DNA of 34,347 nucleotides from Bacteroides sp. (GCA_017472925.1 JAFUNS010000003.1:1-34347); one strand, 5' to 3'; positions 1 through 8,316 are shown, numbered from the stretch's first letter. A program made the numbers and translations. Notes: a model not told the origin generated them from the letters alone.

Positions 1-778
1 CTTCCCAGTTGACGGAAAACAGCAGGATAAGGACAGCCGCACTGAGGGAGGCGATGACGATTCGCTTGTAGGACTTCTTGTTGTCCGGGGCTTTCGTCGG
101 CCGGGCTTCATGGACGGCGGCACGGTGTACGGGCGACATTCCGATAGGCATTCCTTCGGGTGTACGCAGCCATTTGTCTTTCAGCAGTTGGAAAACAGCC
201 GCGCCTATCAACATGCCGATGCACGACGACAGGAATCCCCACTTGAAGTCCTCGGGATGACCGGTATTCCCCACCAGTCCGCACCACAGCGGCGCAATCA
301 TGGCGCCCACATTCACTCCCATATAGAAGATCGTGAAGGCAGCATCCTTCCGCGTGTCGGTTTCGCTATAGAGGCTGCCCACCATGGTGGAGATGTTGGG
401 CTTGAAAAGGCCGTTGCCCAAGATAAGTGCCCCCAAGCCAATCATCATCAGCGGTTGGGCCAGTGCCACCTGCTCATAGTTGCAGGCACTCAGAAACAGC
501 AGGAGCTGGCCGACGGCCATGACGATAGCTCCCCACACGATAGAGCGGCGGTTGCCCCAATAGCGGTCGGAGATATAGCCGCCAATCAAGGGGGTGAGAT
601 ACACCAGTCCCGTATAACTTCCGTAAATTTCGGAGGCGGCCTCCTTGTTGAGTAATAAAGCCTGGGTCATATAGAGCATGAACAATGCTCTCATACCATA
701 ATAACTGAAACGTTCCCACATTTCAGTCACAAAAAGCAGATAAAGCCCTTTCGGGTGTCCTTTTGGTTGTTTTTCCAT
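1..778 (-). CDS. POT-family peptide MFS transporter (5' part, runs off left edge)
   Basis: Proton-dependent oligopeptide transporter of the inner membrane, expected to import di- and tripeptides. The frame opens with ATG at 778 and stays open to the window edge (259 codons), so the C-terminal half is missing from view. Residues 18-28 hold the POT signature, E-x-x-E-R-F-x-Y-Y-G, the proton-coupling motif of the family. It is followed by several hydrophobic helices with short loops, including the L-x-G-G-Y-x-x-D-R-x-x-G type loop after helix 2 and a G-N-G-L-F-K-P-N-I stretch typical of helix 4. It lies 55 bp after the histidine kinase on the same strand, so it may be co-transcribed with, or a target of, the two-component system upstream. 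Family assignment is firm; the substrate is inferred from the family. Confidence 0.93.
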   Translation of the reverse strand, partial: MEKQPKGHPKGLYLLFVTEMWERFSYYGMRALFMLYMTQALLLNKEAASEIYGSYTGLVYLTPLIGGYISDRYWGNRRSIVWGAIVMAVGQLLLFLSACNYEQVALAQPLMMIGLGALILGNGLFKPNISTMVGSLYSETDTRKDAAFTIFYMGVNVGAMIAPLWCGLVGNTGHPEDFKWGFLSSCIGMLIGAAVFQLLKDKWLRTPEGMPIGMSPVHRAAVHEARPTKAPDNKKSYKRIVIASLSAAVLILLFSVNWE

Positions 779-833
779 TTGTTGGTTAGTATTAGATTTA
801 AATTTTGCGTAAAGATAAGCAAAATTTTCTACA

Positions 834-2153
834 CTAACAAGCCGGCAGACGCAGAGTCACGACGAAAGTGGTCCATGCGTCGGGCGAAGTGTAGGGACGG
901 AGGGTGAGCGTGCCGCCGCTGATGCGCATGATTTGCTTGCTCAGGCTCAGGCCAATGCCGCTTCCTTCCTCCTTGGTGGTGAAGAAGGGCACGAAGATTT
1001 GTCCGGCCATTTCCTCGGTGATGCGGGGACCGTCGTTGGCCACCTCGATGCACACGGTGTTTTCCTCCCGGTAGGCGGTGAGGCGGATGTGTCCCTCCTG
1101 TGGGCCGATGGCCTGCAGGGCGTTGGACAGCAGATTGGTGAGCACTTGCGCCAACAGATGTTCGTCGGCCCATACGATGAGTCCGTCGGCTACGTGCTGC
1201 TCGAAAGCGATGTGCGGACAGGGATGTTGGTGGGTGGCAAGTTGCGTCATGCGCTTCAGGAAAGGCTCCACATAAAAGAGCGAAGGTTCCGGCTGGGGCA
1301 GACGGGTGAGGCGGCGGTAGGAGTTGACGAAGTTCATCAGTCCGCTGCCCGTGGCGCGAATGGTTTCCAAGCCCTGCTTCATTTCCTTGTCTTCCGCACC
1401 GGGGAGGTGCATCAGCGTTTCGCTCAGCGAGGTGATCGGACTGAGGGAATTCATGATTTCGTGCGTCAGCACCCGGGTAAGGCGAATCCACGAGTCGATT
1501 TCGCGTTCGTCCAACTCGCTGTTGATGTCGCTCAGGGCGATGATGCGCAAATCCTCGTCCTTGATGCGGATGCCCGACACACGGAGCAGCAGGCTCATCG
1601 TGCCTCGTTCGGTGGGGTAATCCACCTGCAGCCTTTCGCCGGGGTTGGCCTCGGTCAGGGCGATTTCTAAGATGTCGGATACACGGGAGAGCTGGCGAAC
1701 GTGCGTAAAGATATCCATGCCGAGCAACTGCATCGCCTTCTTGTTCTTCTGAAAGACGGCTCCCGCATCGTTCAGCACTACGATGGCCGTCTCCACAAAG
1801 TCCAGTATCAGCTCATAGTATTTCTCGCGCTGGGCGGTTTCTATCTTTACATTGTATAAGATGCGTGCGATGCGGTTGAGCATCCGGTTGACTTGCGAAC
1901 TTTCGTCGTCCCTCACTTTCTCGTAGAAATGTACGGCAGGGTTGTTGTTCTCAATGGCATCGAGCAGGAAGGCTATCTTTTGGTTGTTGTGCCGATAGAG
2001 CTTGTAGAATCGCCATACGGCCACGAGCAGACACAGCGACACGACGGGCAGCCAAAGCCAGTTGCGCACCATGACGAGCCACGTGCAGACGGCGGCCAAC
2101 AGAAGGACGACGGCCAGGCACACGCCGAATGTATCGAGCACCCTGCGCATCAT
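834..2153 (-). CDS. Sensor histidine kinase (NtrB/AtoS type)
   Basis: Membrane sensor kinase that should phosphorylate the adjacent sigma54-type regulator. About 439 residues: two N-terminal transmembrane helices (about 8-30 and 32-50) with almost no periplasmic loop, a PAS-like region (about 110-210), the H-box with phospho-acceptor His231 (T-H-E-I-M-N-S-L-S-P), the N-box (about 333-349, N340 and N344), G1 (N-D-G near 373-375) and G2 (G-S-G-I-G-L-S-L, 397-404). The start ATG overlaps the TGA of the response regulator as ATGA, so translation is likely coupled. With essentially no external domain it probably senses something in the membrane or cytoplasm. A second ATG directly follows the first and could be used instead. 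Signal unknown. Confidence 0.95.
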   Translation of the reverse strand: MMRRVLDTFGVCLAVVLLLAAVCTWLVMVRNWLWLPVVSLCLLVAVWRFYKLYRHNNQKIAFLLDAIENNNPAVHFYEKVRDDESSQVNRMLNRIARILYNVKIETAQREKYYELILDFVETAIVVLNDAGAVFQKNKKAMQLLGMDIFTHVRQLSRVSDILEIALTEANPGERLQVDYPTERGTMSLLLRVSGIRIKDEDLRIIALSDINSELDEREIDSWIRLTRVLTHEIMNSLSPITSLSETLMHLPGAEDKEMKQGLETIRATGSGLMNFVNSYRRLTRLPQPEPSLFYVEPFLKRMTQLATHQHPCPHIAFEQHVADGLIVWADEHLLAQVLTNLLSNALQAIGPQEGHIRLTAYREENTVCIEVANDGPRITEEMAGQIFVPFFTTKEEGSGIGLSLSKQIMRISGGTLTLRPYTSPDAWTTFVVTLRLPAC

Positions 2154-3487
2154 AGGCCGAATTTCTTCAGTTTGTTGTAGAGTGTCTGACGGGTGATGCC
2201 CAGTTCGGCGGCTACGGCGGTAAGGTTGCCGTCGTTGCGCTCTATGGCCCGTTTGATCATCTGCACCTCCATTTCCTCAATCGTGCCCGGCGCGGTGTCC
2301 GGCAGCGGCGTGAGCGACTTGCGGGGGAAGTGGAAATGTTCGTCGGTCAGGGTGTCTCCCTCGGCGATGATGACGGCCTTCTCCACAGCGTGCTCCAATT
2401 CGCGGATATTGCCATACCACGGATGCTCCTTCAACTTCTGACCGGCGCTGTGCGAGAGGTATATCCGTCCCTTGCCGTATTGTCCGGCGAAACGTTCCAC
2501 GAAGCGTGTGGCCAGAGGGAGGATGTCCTCCTTGCGCTCGCGCAGCGGGGGGATTTCCATGTGTATCGTATTGATGCGGTAGAACAAGTCCTCGCGGAAT
2601 TTGCCCTGCGCTACCATTTCCTCCAGACGGCAGTTCGTGGCACATATCAGGCGGATGTCGATAGGAATGGGCGTGTTGCTGCCCACCCGTACGACGCTCC
2701 TCCGCTGTAGCACGGTGAGGAGCTTGGCCTGCTGGTGATAGGGCAGGTTGCCTATCTCGTCCAGGAAAAGCGTGCTGCCCTCGGCCGCTTCGAATTTGCC
2801 GGGGCGGTCGGCCCGTGCATCCGTAAAGGCTCCCTTCACATGGCCGAACAGCTCGCTCTCGAAGAGCGTCTCCGTCACGGCTCCCATGTCCACGGCCACC
2901 ATTTCCTTGTCCGAGCGTCTCGACAGGGCATGAATCTCGCGTGCCAACATTTCCTTTCCCGTACCGTTTTCGCCGGTGATGAGGATGTTGGCATTGGTTC
3001 CGGCCACCACTTCCACCAGCGAACGGAGGCTCTTCATGCTCTTGCTTTCTCCCCAAAACATGGTGGGCACGTAGGTTTCTTCCACGATGCGTTTCCTCCG
3101 TTTGCCGGTGTCGCAGGCATCGAGCAGCGTCTCTATCAGGCGGTCGTTGTCCCAAGGCTTCACCACAAAGTCGGCGGCCCCTTCCTTGATGCCATGCACG
3201 GCGAGGTCGATGTCGGCGTATGCGGTAAAGAGCACCACGGGGAGCGACGGATAACTTCGCTTGATTTCGTGCAACCAGAACAACCCTTCGTTGCCCGTAT
3301 TGAAGCTGCCTACGAAATTCATGTCGAGCAGCACCACATCGGGCCGTTCCTCGCGGAGGACGGTGGGGAGCGATGCGGGATAGCGGAGTGTCACCACCCG
3401 TTCGAAAGCATTCTTCAGCAGGAGTTGCAGGGCGGTGAGTACGTTCTTGTTGTCGTCGACAACCACAATGGTTTTCTTTTTCTTCAT
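2150..3487 (-). CDS. Sigma54-dependent response regulator (NtrC family)
   Basis: Cytoplasmic transcription activator of 445 residues. Receiver domain at about 5-120 with the acidic pair D11-D12, phospho-acceptor D55 (V-V-L-L-D-M-N) and K110. AAA+ domain at about 145-375 with Walker A G-E-N-G-T-G-K-E (172-179), the sigma54-contacting loop G-A-F-T-D-A (219-224) and Walker B F-L-D-E-I-G (241-246). A Fis-type helix-turn-helix sits at the C-terminus, ending in T-R-Q-T-L-Y-N-K-L-K-K. The loop reads GAFTDA instead of classical GAFTGA; this variant is common in the family and should still engage sigma54. First gene of the operon; the kinase start overlaps its stop codon. I could not find a convincing GG/GC sigma54 promoter upstream. 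Targets are unknown, the adjacent POT transporter being the nearest candidate. Confidence 0.96.
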   Translation of the reverse strand: MKKKKTIVVVDDNKNVLTALQLLLKNAFERVVTLRYPASLPTVLREERPDVVLLDMNFVGSFNTGNEGLFWLHEIKRSYPSLPVVLFTAYADIDLAVHGIKEGAADFVVKPWDNDRLIETLLDACDTGKRRKRIVEETYVPTMFWGESKSMKSLRSLVEVVAGTNANILITGENGTGKEMLAREIHALSRRSDKEMVAVDMGAVTETLFESELFGHVKGAFTDARADRPGKFEAAEGSTLFLDEIGNLPYHQQAKLLTVLQRRSVVRVGSNTPIPIDIRLICATNCRLEEMVAQGKFREDLFYRINTIHMEIPPLRERKEDILPLATRFVERFAGQYGKGRIYLSHSAGQKLKEHPWYGNIRELEHAVEKAVIIAEGDTLTDEHFHFPRKSLTPLPDTAPGTIEEMEVQMIKRAIERNDGNLTAVAAELGITRQTLYNKLKKFGL

Positions 3488-3501
3488 TCCTATTTCGATT
3501 T

Positions 3502-3625
3502 CTCCCCCTTATGAAGGGGGCAAGGGGGATGTAAAAATATTCACGTTGCATCCGGTTAATAGGGATAGCCCTACGATTCATGCCTTATGGAACATCCCCC
3601 TTAAATCCCCCTTCACAAGGGGGAA
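3502..3625. repeat. Inverted pair of CCCCCTT..AAGGGGG palindromic repeats
   Basis: Two arms, 3502-3532 and 3592-3625, are near-perfect reverse complements of each other (CTCCCCCTT..AAGGGGG..AAGGGGGATGT versus ACATCCCCCTT..). Each arm also contains its own small palindrome. They are separated by about 59 bp and could form a long hairpin in RNA just upstream of the regulator. It looks like a dispersed intergenic repeat rather than a terminator. Confidence 0.75.
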
Positions 3626-3705
3626 CTGCCAAAAGGCTCTACAAAAATAGAGAGAAGTGCGGGATTGTCCTATACTTTGTCTAATTATTGGACAGATTTT
3701 TTTTC

Positions 3706-3736
3706 TCACCACAGATTACACAGATTTTCACAGAGT
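3706..3736. repeat. Half copy of an ACAGATTACACAGATT intergenic repeat
   Basis: CACCACAGATTACACAGATT followed by TTCACAGAG is related in pattern (tandem ACAGATT/ACGGATT units) to the larger GGCACGGATTACACGGATT elements in this window, but no matching inverted arm follows. Probably a solo or decayed copy. Confidence 0.5.
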
Positions 3737-3782
3737 TATTATTTTTTTTGTGGATGTCTCGAAAATGTATGTCATAAATATT

Positions 3783-3873
3783 TTTTAGGCACGGATTACA
3801 CGGATTGCACGGATATAGTTGGTGTAAACATACACTAAAAACCGTGTTAATCCGTGTAATCCGTGCCTAAAAA
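3783..3873. repeat. GGCACGGATTACACGGATT inverted-repeat element, copy 1
   Basis: The left arm TAGGCACGGATTACACGGAT and the right arm (ending ATCCGTGTAATCCGTGCCTA) are inverted copies around a core of about 45 bp. Three further copies occur at about 14322, 22547 and 25013 with different cores, which shows a dispersed family. It lies between the repeat cluster and the 3' end of the ECF sigma operon and may also act as a transcription end on both strands. Confidence 0.85.
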
Positions 3874-3903
3874 TATGTGGATGTGTATTTTAACACACCC
3901 ACA

Positions 3904-4335
3904 TTATTTTTTATTCTGATTCTTCTGCATGATTTTCAGCATATTGCGGTGGAACTTGATTTCTGCCCGATAGAGTTTGTATATCTTTTTGGCAGAAAGG
4001 AAGGTCTTGCACTTCTGGATAAAGTCCTTATCCAACATGCTGTTCTGGATTTGTGCTTCAACAAAACCGTCTACAACGGCTTCATAATCAGCATCGGTAG
4101 CGGTTTCTTCCTTTAGTTTGGCTTTTTGCCAGGCCTTTCCGTTGGTGGCAGCCTTCTTTTCTTGAAGTTCGAAATAGAGGGGGAAGAACTTGTCGGCTTC
4201 TTCGGGAGTGAGCGCCGCTTTTTCACTCATGTATTCTCTTTTCTTGGCTTGAAATTCTTCTTTCGAAGATCTTTCTTGTGCAAAAGTGGTGAGACTTATG
4301 CATATGGTTATGAGGAGTATAAAATATCTTTTCAT
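3904..4335 (-). CDS. Small exported protein of the ECF sigma operon (Spy/CpxP-like pattern)
   Basis: 143 residues with an N-terminal signal peptide (M-K-R-Y-F-I-L-L-I-T-I... cut near T-F-A-Q, residue 19-20), so it should be periplasmic. The rest is highly charged and alpha-helical, with Y-M-S-E-K-A-A-L-T-P-E-E-A and a Lys-rich tail. The 'LTPEEA' helix pattern resembles small periplasmic sensor or chaperone proteins of the Spy/CpxP/ZraP kind, but I cannot confirm membership. It starts 11 bp after the probable anti-sigma gene and is the last gene of the rnz-sigma-anti-sigma operon, so it may tune or sense for that sigma factor. Function otherwise unknown. Confidence 0.85.
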   Translation of the reverse strand: MKRYFILLITICISLTTFAQERSSKEEFQAKKREYMSEKAALTPEEADKFFPLYFELQEKKAATNGKAWQKAKLKEETATDADYEAVVDGFVEAQIQNSMLDKDFIQKCKTFLSAKKIYKLYRAEIKFHRNMLKIMQKNQNKK

Positions 4336-4346
4336 ATATCTATATT

Positions 4347-4715
4347 TTAATCATCGTATTCTTCTGCATCGGTCAGGAACTGGTAGAGTGAATAATCGTC
4401 TATCAGAGAAGGGGTACTCAAGTTTTCCCAGTCTTCGTCCGACATGTTTTCCATTTCTACCAATTGGGCGGATTCCATGCTTTTGGGATTTCCTACAAAT
4501 ATTCGTACGGAAAGCATAATACCACAAAACATGGCCGTCATGTATATCCATGGCTTTACCCGTTGCCATAAGGTAACTTCCTGAGTGGCAAATTGCATTT
4601 CTTTTTCAGGCAATTTGCTCATCAGCTCTTGGGTAAAGTCAGTAAAGTAGCCGTCGGGAACCTTGAACGGGTTCTTTGTTCCAACTTTACTGAGTATTTT
4701 GTTTTCTTCTTTCAT
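4347..4715 (-). CDS. Probable anti-sigma factor, single-pass membrane protein
   Basis: 122 residues with no signal peptide. One hydrophobic helix lies at about 53-72 (W-I-Y-M-T-A-M-F-C-G-I-M-L-S-V), with a charged cytoplasmic-side N-terminus containing N-P-F-K-V-P-D-G-Y-F, a motif common at the start of Bacteroidetes proteins paired with ECF sigma factors. The C-terminus is acidic (E-M-E-N-M-S-D-E-D-W, ending E-E-Y-D-D). It lies 36 bp after the ECF sigma gene. The role as anti-sigma factor is inferred from size, topology and position; there is no recognisable zinc-binding HxxxCxxC motif. Confidence 0.82.
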   Translation of the reverse strand: MKEENKILSKVGTKNPFKVPDGYFTDFTQELMSKLPEKEMQFATQEVTLWQRVKPWIYMTAMFCGIMLSVRIFVGNPKSMESAQLVEMENMSDEDWENLSTPSLIDDYSLYQFLTDAEEYDD

Positions 4716-4751
4716 ACGTTATTTCCTCTATTTATTAGATTCAATTAGGTT

Positions 4752-5318
4752 TCAAAGGTTTAAATCTTCCTCTTTAAAAAATGCTTCTATTTTTTTCACG
4801 GCATGGTGATACGAAGCTTTTAAGGCTCCGATGCTTGTGCCTAAGATTTGGGAGATGTCTTCGTATTTCATTTCCTTGAAATATTTCAAGTTAAAAACCA
4901 TCCGTTGTTTTTCGGGTAATGATTGGATGGCCTTCAGGAAAGTCTTTTGTATTTCGTCACCATCAAAGTAAGGGTCTCCTTCCAGTTTGGTTACCATTTC
5001 GGCATCGCTGTCGTCTATGGACAACTGGTTGCTGGTCCGTTGCTTGTTCAAGAAGGTGAGGCATTCATTCAGGGCTATGCGATAAAGCCAAGTAGACATT
5101 TGAGCATCTCCCCGGAAATATTCAATATTCAGCCAAGCTTTGATGAATGTATTCTGTAGAATGTCATTGGCATCGTCGTGCGAAAGTACCATTCGTCTGA
5201 TTTGCCAATAGAGTTGTTCACTATATTCGTTGACAATACATTCAAAGGCTTTCCGTTGATGCTCGGGCTCTTGCAGAAGGGCTATTATTTCTTTTTCGTT
5301 GTAATTCTTCATCTGCAA
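4752..5318 (-). CDS. ECF RNA polymerase sigma-70 factor
   Basis: 188 residues. Region 2 is at about 25-95 (E-Q-L-Y-W-Q-I-R-R-M-V, then D-A-N-D-I-L-Q-N-T-F-I-K-A-W, and M-S-T-W-L-Y-R-I-A), and region 4 is at about 125-182 (L-P-E-K-Q-R-M-V-F-N-L-K-Y-F, E-D-I-S-Q-I-L-G-T-S-I-G-A-L-K-A-S). No other domains are present, which is the classic two-domain ECF layout. It begins 4 bp after the RNase Z stop codon and is followed by a single-pass membrane protein and an exported protein, a layout suggesting cell-envelope stress regulation. The precise regulon is unknown. Confidence 0.95.
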   Translation of the reverse strand: MQMKNYNEKEIIALLQEPEHQRKAFECIVNEYSEQLYWQIRRMVLSHDDANDILQNTFIKAWLNIEYFRGDAQMSTWLYRIALNECLTFLNKQRTSNQLSIDDSDAEMVTKLEGDPYFDGDEIQKTFLKAIQSLPEKQRMVFNLKYFKEMKYEDISQILGTSIGALKASYHHAVKKIEAFFKEEDLNL

Positions 5319-5322
5319 GGGG

Positions 5323-6237
5323 TTATAGGGTGATTCTTAGGTTTTCTTTGGCCAACAAGGTGTTGGGGAAGAGGCTTTGGGTTTCTTCCAACAATAGGGC
5401 TTCGTTTTCATAACGGGCTGAAAAGTGTCCGATAACCAGTTGCTTGACTTCGGCATCACGGGCTATTTCTGCAGCTTGTAGGGTAGTGGTATGGAATGTT
5501 TCTTTAGCACGTGCAGCATCTTCGTGCATGAAGGTGGCTTCGTGAAAGAGCAAGTCCACTCCCTTTATTTGTGAAAGGATATTCCGTTGGTAAACGGTGT
5601 CCGAACAGTAAGCGTAGCTTCGTGGGCTGGCTGATGGGGTAGTAAGCCTTCCGTTGGGTACAATCGTACCATCGGGACATACATAATCGGCTCCGTTCTT
5701 GATGCGGTTCAGTTCAAATACCGGTATTTGGTAGAAGTCAATCATATCGCGGATGATATGGTTTGGCGTCTTCTTTTCCTGGAATAGGAAACCGCATGAA
5801 GGAATGCGATGGCGCAAAGGAATGGTGGTGACGCTGACCGATCGGTCTTCGTATATCATTTCGGCCTTTGTAGGGTCTATGTGATGGAATTTTACTTCGT
5901 AAGTCATACCTTTGCAGAAGAATTCGAGTTGGGGTTGTAGTAACCTTTCCAGTTCTTCGTGCGCATAGATATGGAGGGTGGCTGTTCTACCTAACAGGCC
6001 GAAAGTGGAAATAAGACCCATCAATCCAAAACAATGGTCGCCATGCAGGTGTGAGATAAAGATATGGTTGAGGCGGGTAAACTTCAGTTTGGAACGACGG
6101 AGTTGTAATTGTGCTCCTTCACCACAATCTATCATAAACAGCTTTTCGCGAATGTTCACTACTTGAGACGACGAGAAGTGTCGGGTAGTGGGCAATGCGG
6201 AACCGCAACCTAATATGTTAACCTCAAATTTTTCCAT
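5323..6237 (-). CDS. rnz: Ribonuclease Z (tRNA 3'-processing endonuclease)
   Basis: Metallo-beta-lactamase-fold endonuclease that removes 3' trailers from tRNA precursors. 304 residues from ATG at 6237; an upstream in-frame TTG exists but the ATG gives the expected N-terminus (M-E-K-F-E-V-N-I-L-G-C-G-S-A). Motif II is H63-L-H-G-D-H68 (H-x-H-x-D-H). Further family marks are the C-G-S-A-x-P-T near 11-17, S-D-T in the Y-C-S-D-T-V stretch, the H-E-A-T metal site, and the C-terminal G-H-F-S-A-R-Y. Length is typical of the short bacterial form. TATCTTTG, a perfect Bacteroidetes -7 box, sits only 6 nt upstream of the ATG (6244-6251), which would make a near-leaderless message; no clear -33 box is seen. 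It appears to be the first gene of the ECF sigma operon. Confidence 0.96.
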   Translation of the reverse strand: MEKFEVNILGCGSALPTTRHFSSSQVVNIREKLFMIDCGEGAQLQLRRSKLKFTRLNHIFISHLHGDHCFGLMGLISTFGLLGRTATLHIYAHEELERLLQPQLEFFCKGMTYEVKFHHIDPTKAEMIYEDRSVSVTTIPLRHRIPSCGFLFQEKKTPNHIIRDMIDFYQIPVFELNRIKNGADYVCPDGTIVPNGRLTTPSASPRSYAYCSDTVYQRNILSQIKGVDLLFHEATFMHEDAARAKETFHTTTLQAAEIARDAEVKQLVIGHFSARYENEALLLEETQSLFPNTLLAKENLRITL

Positions 6238-6280
6238 CAATTGCAAAGATAATTCTTTTTTGTGTAATTGTATATTTTTT

Positions 6281-6363
6281 TAGTGTCATTCTGAGCAAAG
6301 CGAAGAATCTGTGTGCATAAAGTGGATGTAATCAGATCCTTCGTATTGCTCAGGATGACACTA
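6281..6363. repeat. GTCATTCTGAG...CTCAGGATGACA repeat element, copy 1
   Basis: The arms AGTGTCATTCTGAGCAAAGC and GCTCAGGATGACACT are inverted, and the inner parts GAAGAATCTG and CAGATCCTTC also match, giving a long imperfect hairpin of about 80 bp. A second full copy is at 21326-21406, a half copy at 23302-23337 and a fragment inside a gene at 24700-24726. Dispersed intergenic repeat family. Confidence 0.85.
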
Positions 6364-6365
6364 TA

Positions 6366-6398
6366 ATAAAAAAGAGGATGTGCAAAACACATCCTCTT
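6366..6398 (-). terminator. Rho-independent terminator of rpsA
   Basis: Read on the minus strand: an 11-bp perfect stem AAGAGGATGTG / CACATCCTCTT with a 5-nt loop, followed at once by a T run (TTTTATTATAG, preceded by stem T residues). It lies 22 bp beyond the rpsA stop codon. Confidence 0.92.
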
Positions 6399-6420
6399 AA
6401 AATATTCAGGTTTTAAAGAA

Positions 6421-8220
6421 TTACTTCTTACCTTCCAATTGTTGCTTCAAAGCAGCCAAAGCGTCGATATCGCCCAAAGTAGTAGAAGCTGCCTGATTTT
6501 GAATCATCGGAGTTTCTTCTTGTTGTTGCTTCTTAGCTTTTCTTTCCTTAGCAGCTGCCTTCTTTTCTGCCTTTTCTTCAGCCTTAGCTACATCTTCGAA
6601 AATGCGGCTGTGAGAAAGGATGATGCGCTTAGCGTCCTTGTTGAATTCGATAACCTTGAATTCCAACTTTTCTTCCATTTGAGCTTGCTTGCCATCTTCC
6701 TTAACCAAGTGCTTAGGAGTAGCGAAACCTTCAACACCGTAAGGCAATGCAACTACAGCACCCTTATCCAACATTTCGATGATAGTACCTTCGTGTACTG
6801 AACCTACAGTGAATACAGTTTCGAATACATCCCATGGATTTTCTTCCAATTGTTTGTGGCCGAGGCTCAAACGACGGTTTTCCTTGTCGATTTCAAGAAC
6901 TTGTACTTCGATGTCAGCGCCAATTTGAGTAAATTCAGATGGGTGCTTGATCTTCTTAGTCCAAGACAAGTCAGAGATGTGAATCAAACCATCAACACCT
7001 TCTTCGATTTCAACGAATACACCGAAGTTAGTGAAGTTGCGAACCTTAGCAGTGTGCTTAGTACCTACTGCATACTTATCTTCGATTGATTCCCATGGAT
7101 CTTGCTTCAATTGCTTGATACCCAAAGACATCTTACGTTCTTCACGGTCGAGAGTCAAGATTACAGCTTCTACGTCATCACCTACCTTCATGAAGTCTTG
7201 AGCTGAACGCAAGTGTTGTGACCAAGACATTTCTGAAACGTGAATCAAACCTTCAACGCCTGGAGCGATTTCGATGAATGCACCGTAGTCAGCCATAACA
7301 ACTACCTTACCTTGTACCTTGTCGCCAACCTTCAATTCAGCGTTCAAAGCATCCCATGGGTGTGGAGTCAATTGCTTCAAACCAAGAGCGATGCGCTTCT
7401 TTTCATCATCGAAGTCAAGGATAACAACGTTCAACTTCTGATCCAATTCAACAACTTCCTTAGGATCGCTTACACGGCCCCAAGATAAGTCTGTGATGTG
7501 AATCAAACCGTCTACGCCACCCAAGTCGATGAATACACCGTATGATGTGATATTCTTAACAGTACCTTCAAGTACTTGTCCTTTTTCAAGTTTACCAATG
7601 ATTTCTTTCTTCTGCTGTTCAAGTTCAGCTTCGATAAGAGCTTTGTGAGATACAACCACGTTCTTGAATTCTTGGTTGATCTTAACCACTTTGAATTCCA
7701 TTGTCTTACCAACGAATACATCGTAGTCACGGATAGGCTTAACATCAATTTGAGAACCCGGCAAGAATGCTTCGATACCGAATACGTCAACAATCATACC
7801 ACCCTTAGTGCGGCACTTGATGTAACCCTTAATGATTTCTTCATTTTCGAGAGCAGCGTTAACACGATCCCAAGAACGAGTAGCACGTGCCTTCTTGTGA
7901 GACAAAATCAACTGTCCCTTCTTGTCTTCCTGATTTTCGATGTATACTTCTACAGTATCACCAACTTTCAATTCAGGATTGTAACGGAATTCATTCAAAG
8001 GAATGATACCGTCTGATTTGTAGCCGATGTTTACAACTACTTCACGCTTGTTCATAGCGATAACAGTACCATCTACAACCTCACGGTCGTTTACTTTGTT
8101 CAAAGTACCGTCATAGGCCTTTTCAAGGTCTTCGTGGCTCATGCCTGTCAAGGCTTCACCGTTTTCATACGCTTCCCAATTGAAGTCTTCAATAGGAGCA
8201 ATGTTCTTTAAATTTTCCAT
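6421..8220 (-). CDS. rpsA: 30S ribosomal protein S1
   Basis: 599 residues with six consecutive S1 (OB-fold) RNA-binding repeats. The best conserved ones carry G-x-V-x-x-x-x-x-Y-G-V/A-F-I/V-x-x-x-x-x-V-x-G-L-I-H-I/V-S, seen four times (about 215-290, 300-375, 385-460, with weaker copies before and after), and each is followed by the A-L-G-L-K-Q-L / S-L-G-I-K-Q-L type linker. The C-terminus is Lys/Ala/Gln-rich and charged. S1 unfolds and docks mRNA on the small ribosomal subunit; Bacteroidetes largely lack strong Shine-Dalgarno sites, which makes S1 especially relevant there. The coding sequence shows the strongly biased codon use of a highly expressed gene. Single-gene unit with its own promoter and terminator. 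Confidence 0.98.
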   Translation of the reverse strand: MENLKNIAPIEDFNWEAYENGEALTGMSHEDLEKAYDGTLNKVNDREVVDGTVIAMNKREVVVNIGYKSDGIIPLNEFRYNPELKVGDTVEVYIENQEDKKGQLILSHKKARATRSWDRVNAALENEEIIKGYIKCRTKGGMIVDVFGIEAFLPGSQIDVKPIRDYDVFVGKTMEFKVVKINQEFKNVVVSHKALIEAELEQQKKEIIGKLEKGQVLEGTVKNITSYGVFIDLGGVDGLIHITDLSWGRVSDPKEVVELDQKLNVVILDFDDEKKRIALGLKQLTPHPWDALNAELKVGDKVQGKVVVMADYGAFIEIAPGVEGLIHVSEMSWSQHLRSAQDFMKVGDDVEAVILTLDREERKMSLGIKQLKQDPWESIEDKYAVGTKHTAKVRNFTNFGVFVEIEEGVDGLIHISDLSWTKKIKHPSEFTQIGADIEVQVLEIDKENRRLSLGHKQLEENPWDVFETVFTVGSVHEGTIIEMLDKGAVVALPYGVEGFATPKHLVKEDGKQAQMEEKLEFKVIEFNKDAKRIILSHSRIFEDVAKAEEKAEKKAAAKERKAKKQQQEETPMIQNQAASTTLGDIDALAALKQQLEGKK

Positions 8221-8286
8221 TAATAAATTAGTTAATAAAATTGTTAATTACGTTAGACTTTATATTGATAATATCTAAATCGGCCG

Positions 8287-8316
8287 CAAAGATACAATAA
8301 TTTCCTGAAACACAAA
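8287..8316 (-). promoter_or_regulatory. rpsA promoter (TTTG-N18-TATCTTTG)
   Basis: On the minus strand TTTG (8316-8313), 18 bp spacer, TATCTTTG (8294-8287), about 66 bp upstream of the rpsA ATG. The -7 box is perfect; the spacer is one base shorter than the usual 19-21. Confidence 0.75.

Noticed and set aside
933-1670. Plus-strand open frame opposite the histidine kinase
   Set aside because: Antisense shadow; the kinase has all its catalytic boxes in the other strand.
2735-3514. Plus-strand open frame opposite the response regulator
   Set aside because: His/Gln/Glu-rich translation with no domain; it exists because the regulator gene is G+C-rich.
3488-3700. Sigma54 promoter upstream of the response-regulator operon
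   Set aside because: TTGGCAG appears on the minus strand but no GC pair follows at the right distance.
3488-3903. CRISPR-like spacing in the repeat cluster
   Set aside because: The repeats are inverted, unequal in size and not regularly spaced; there are no cas genes.
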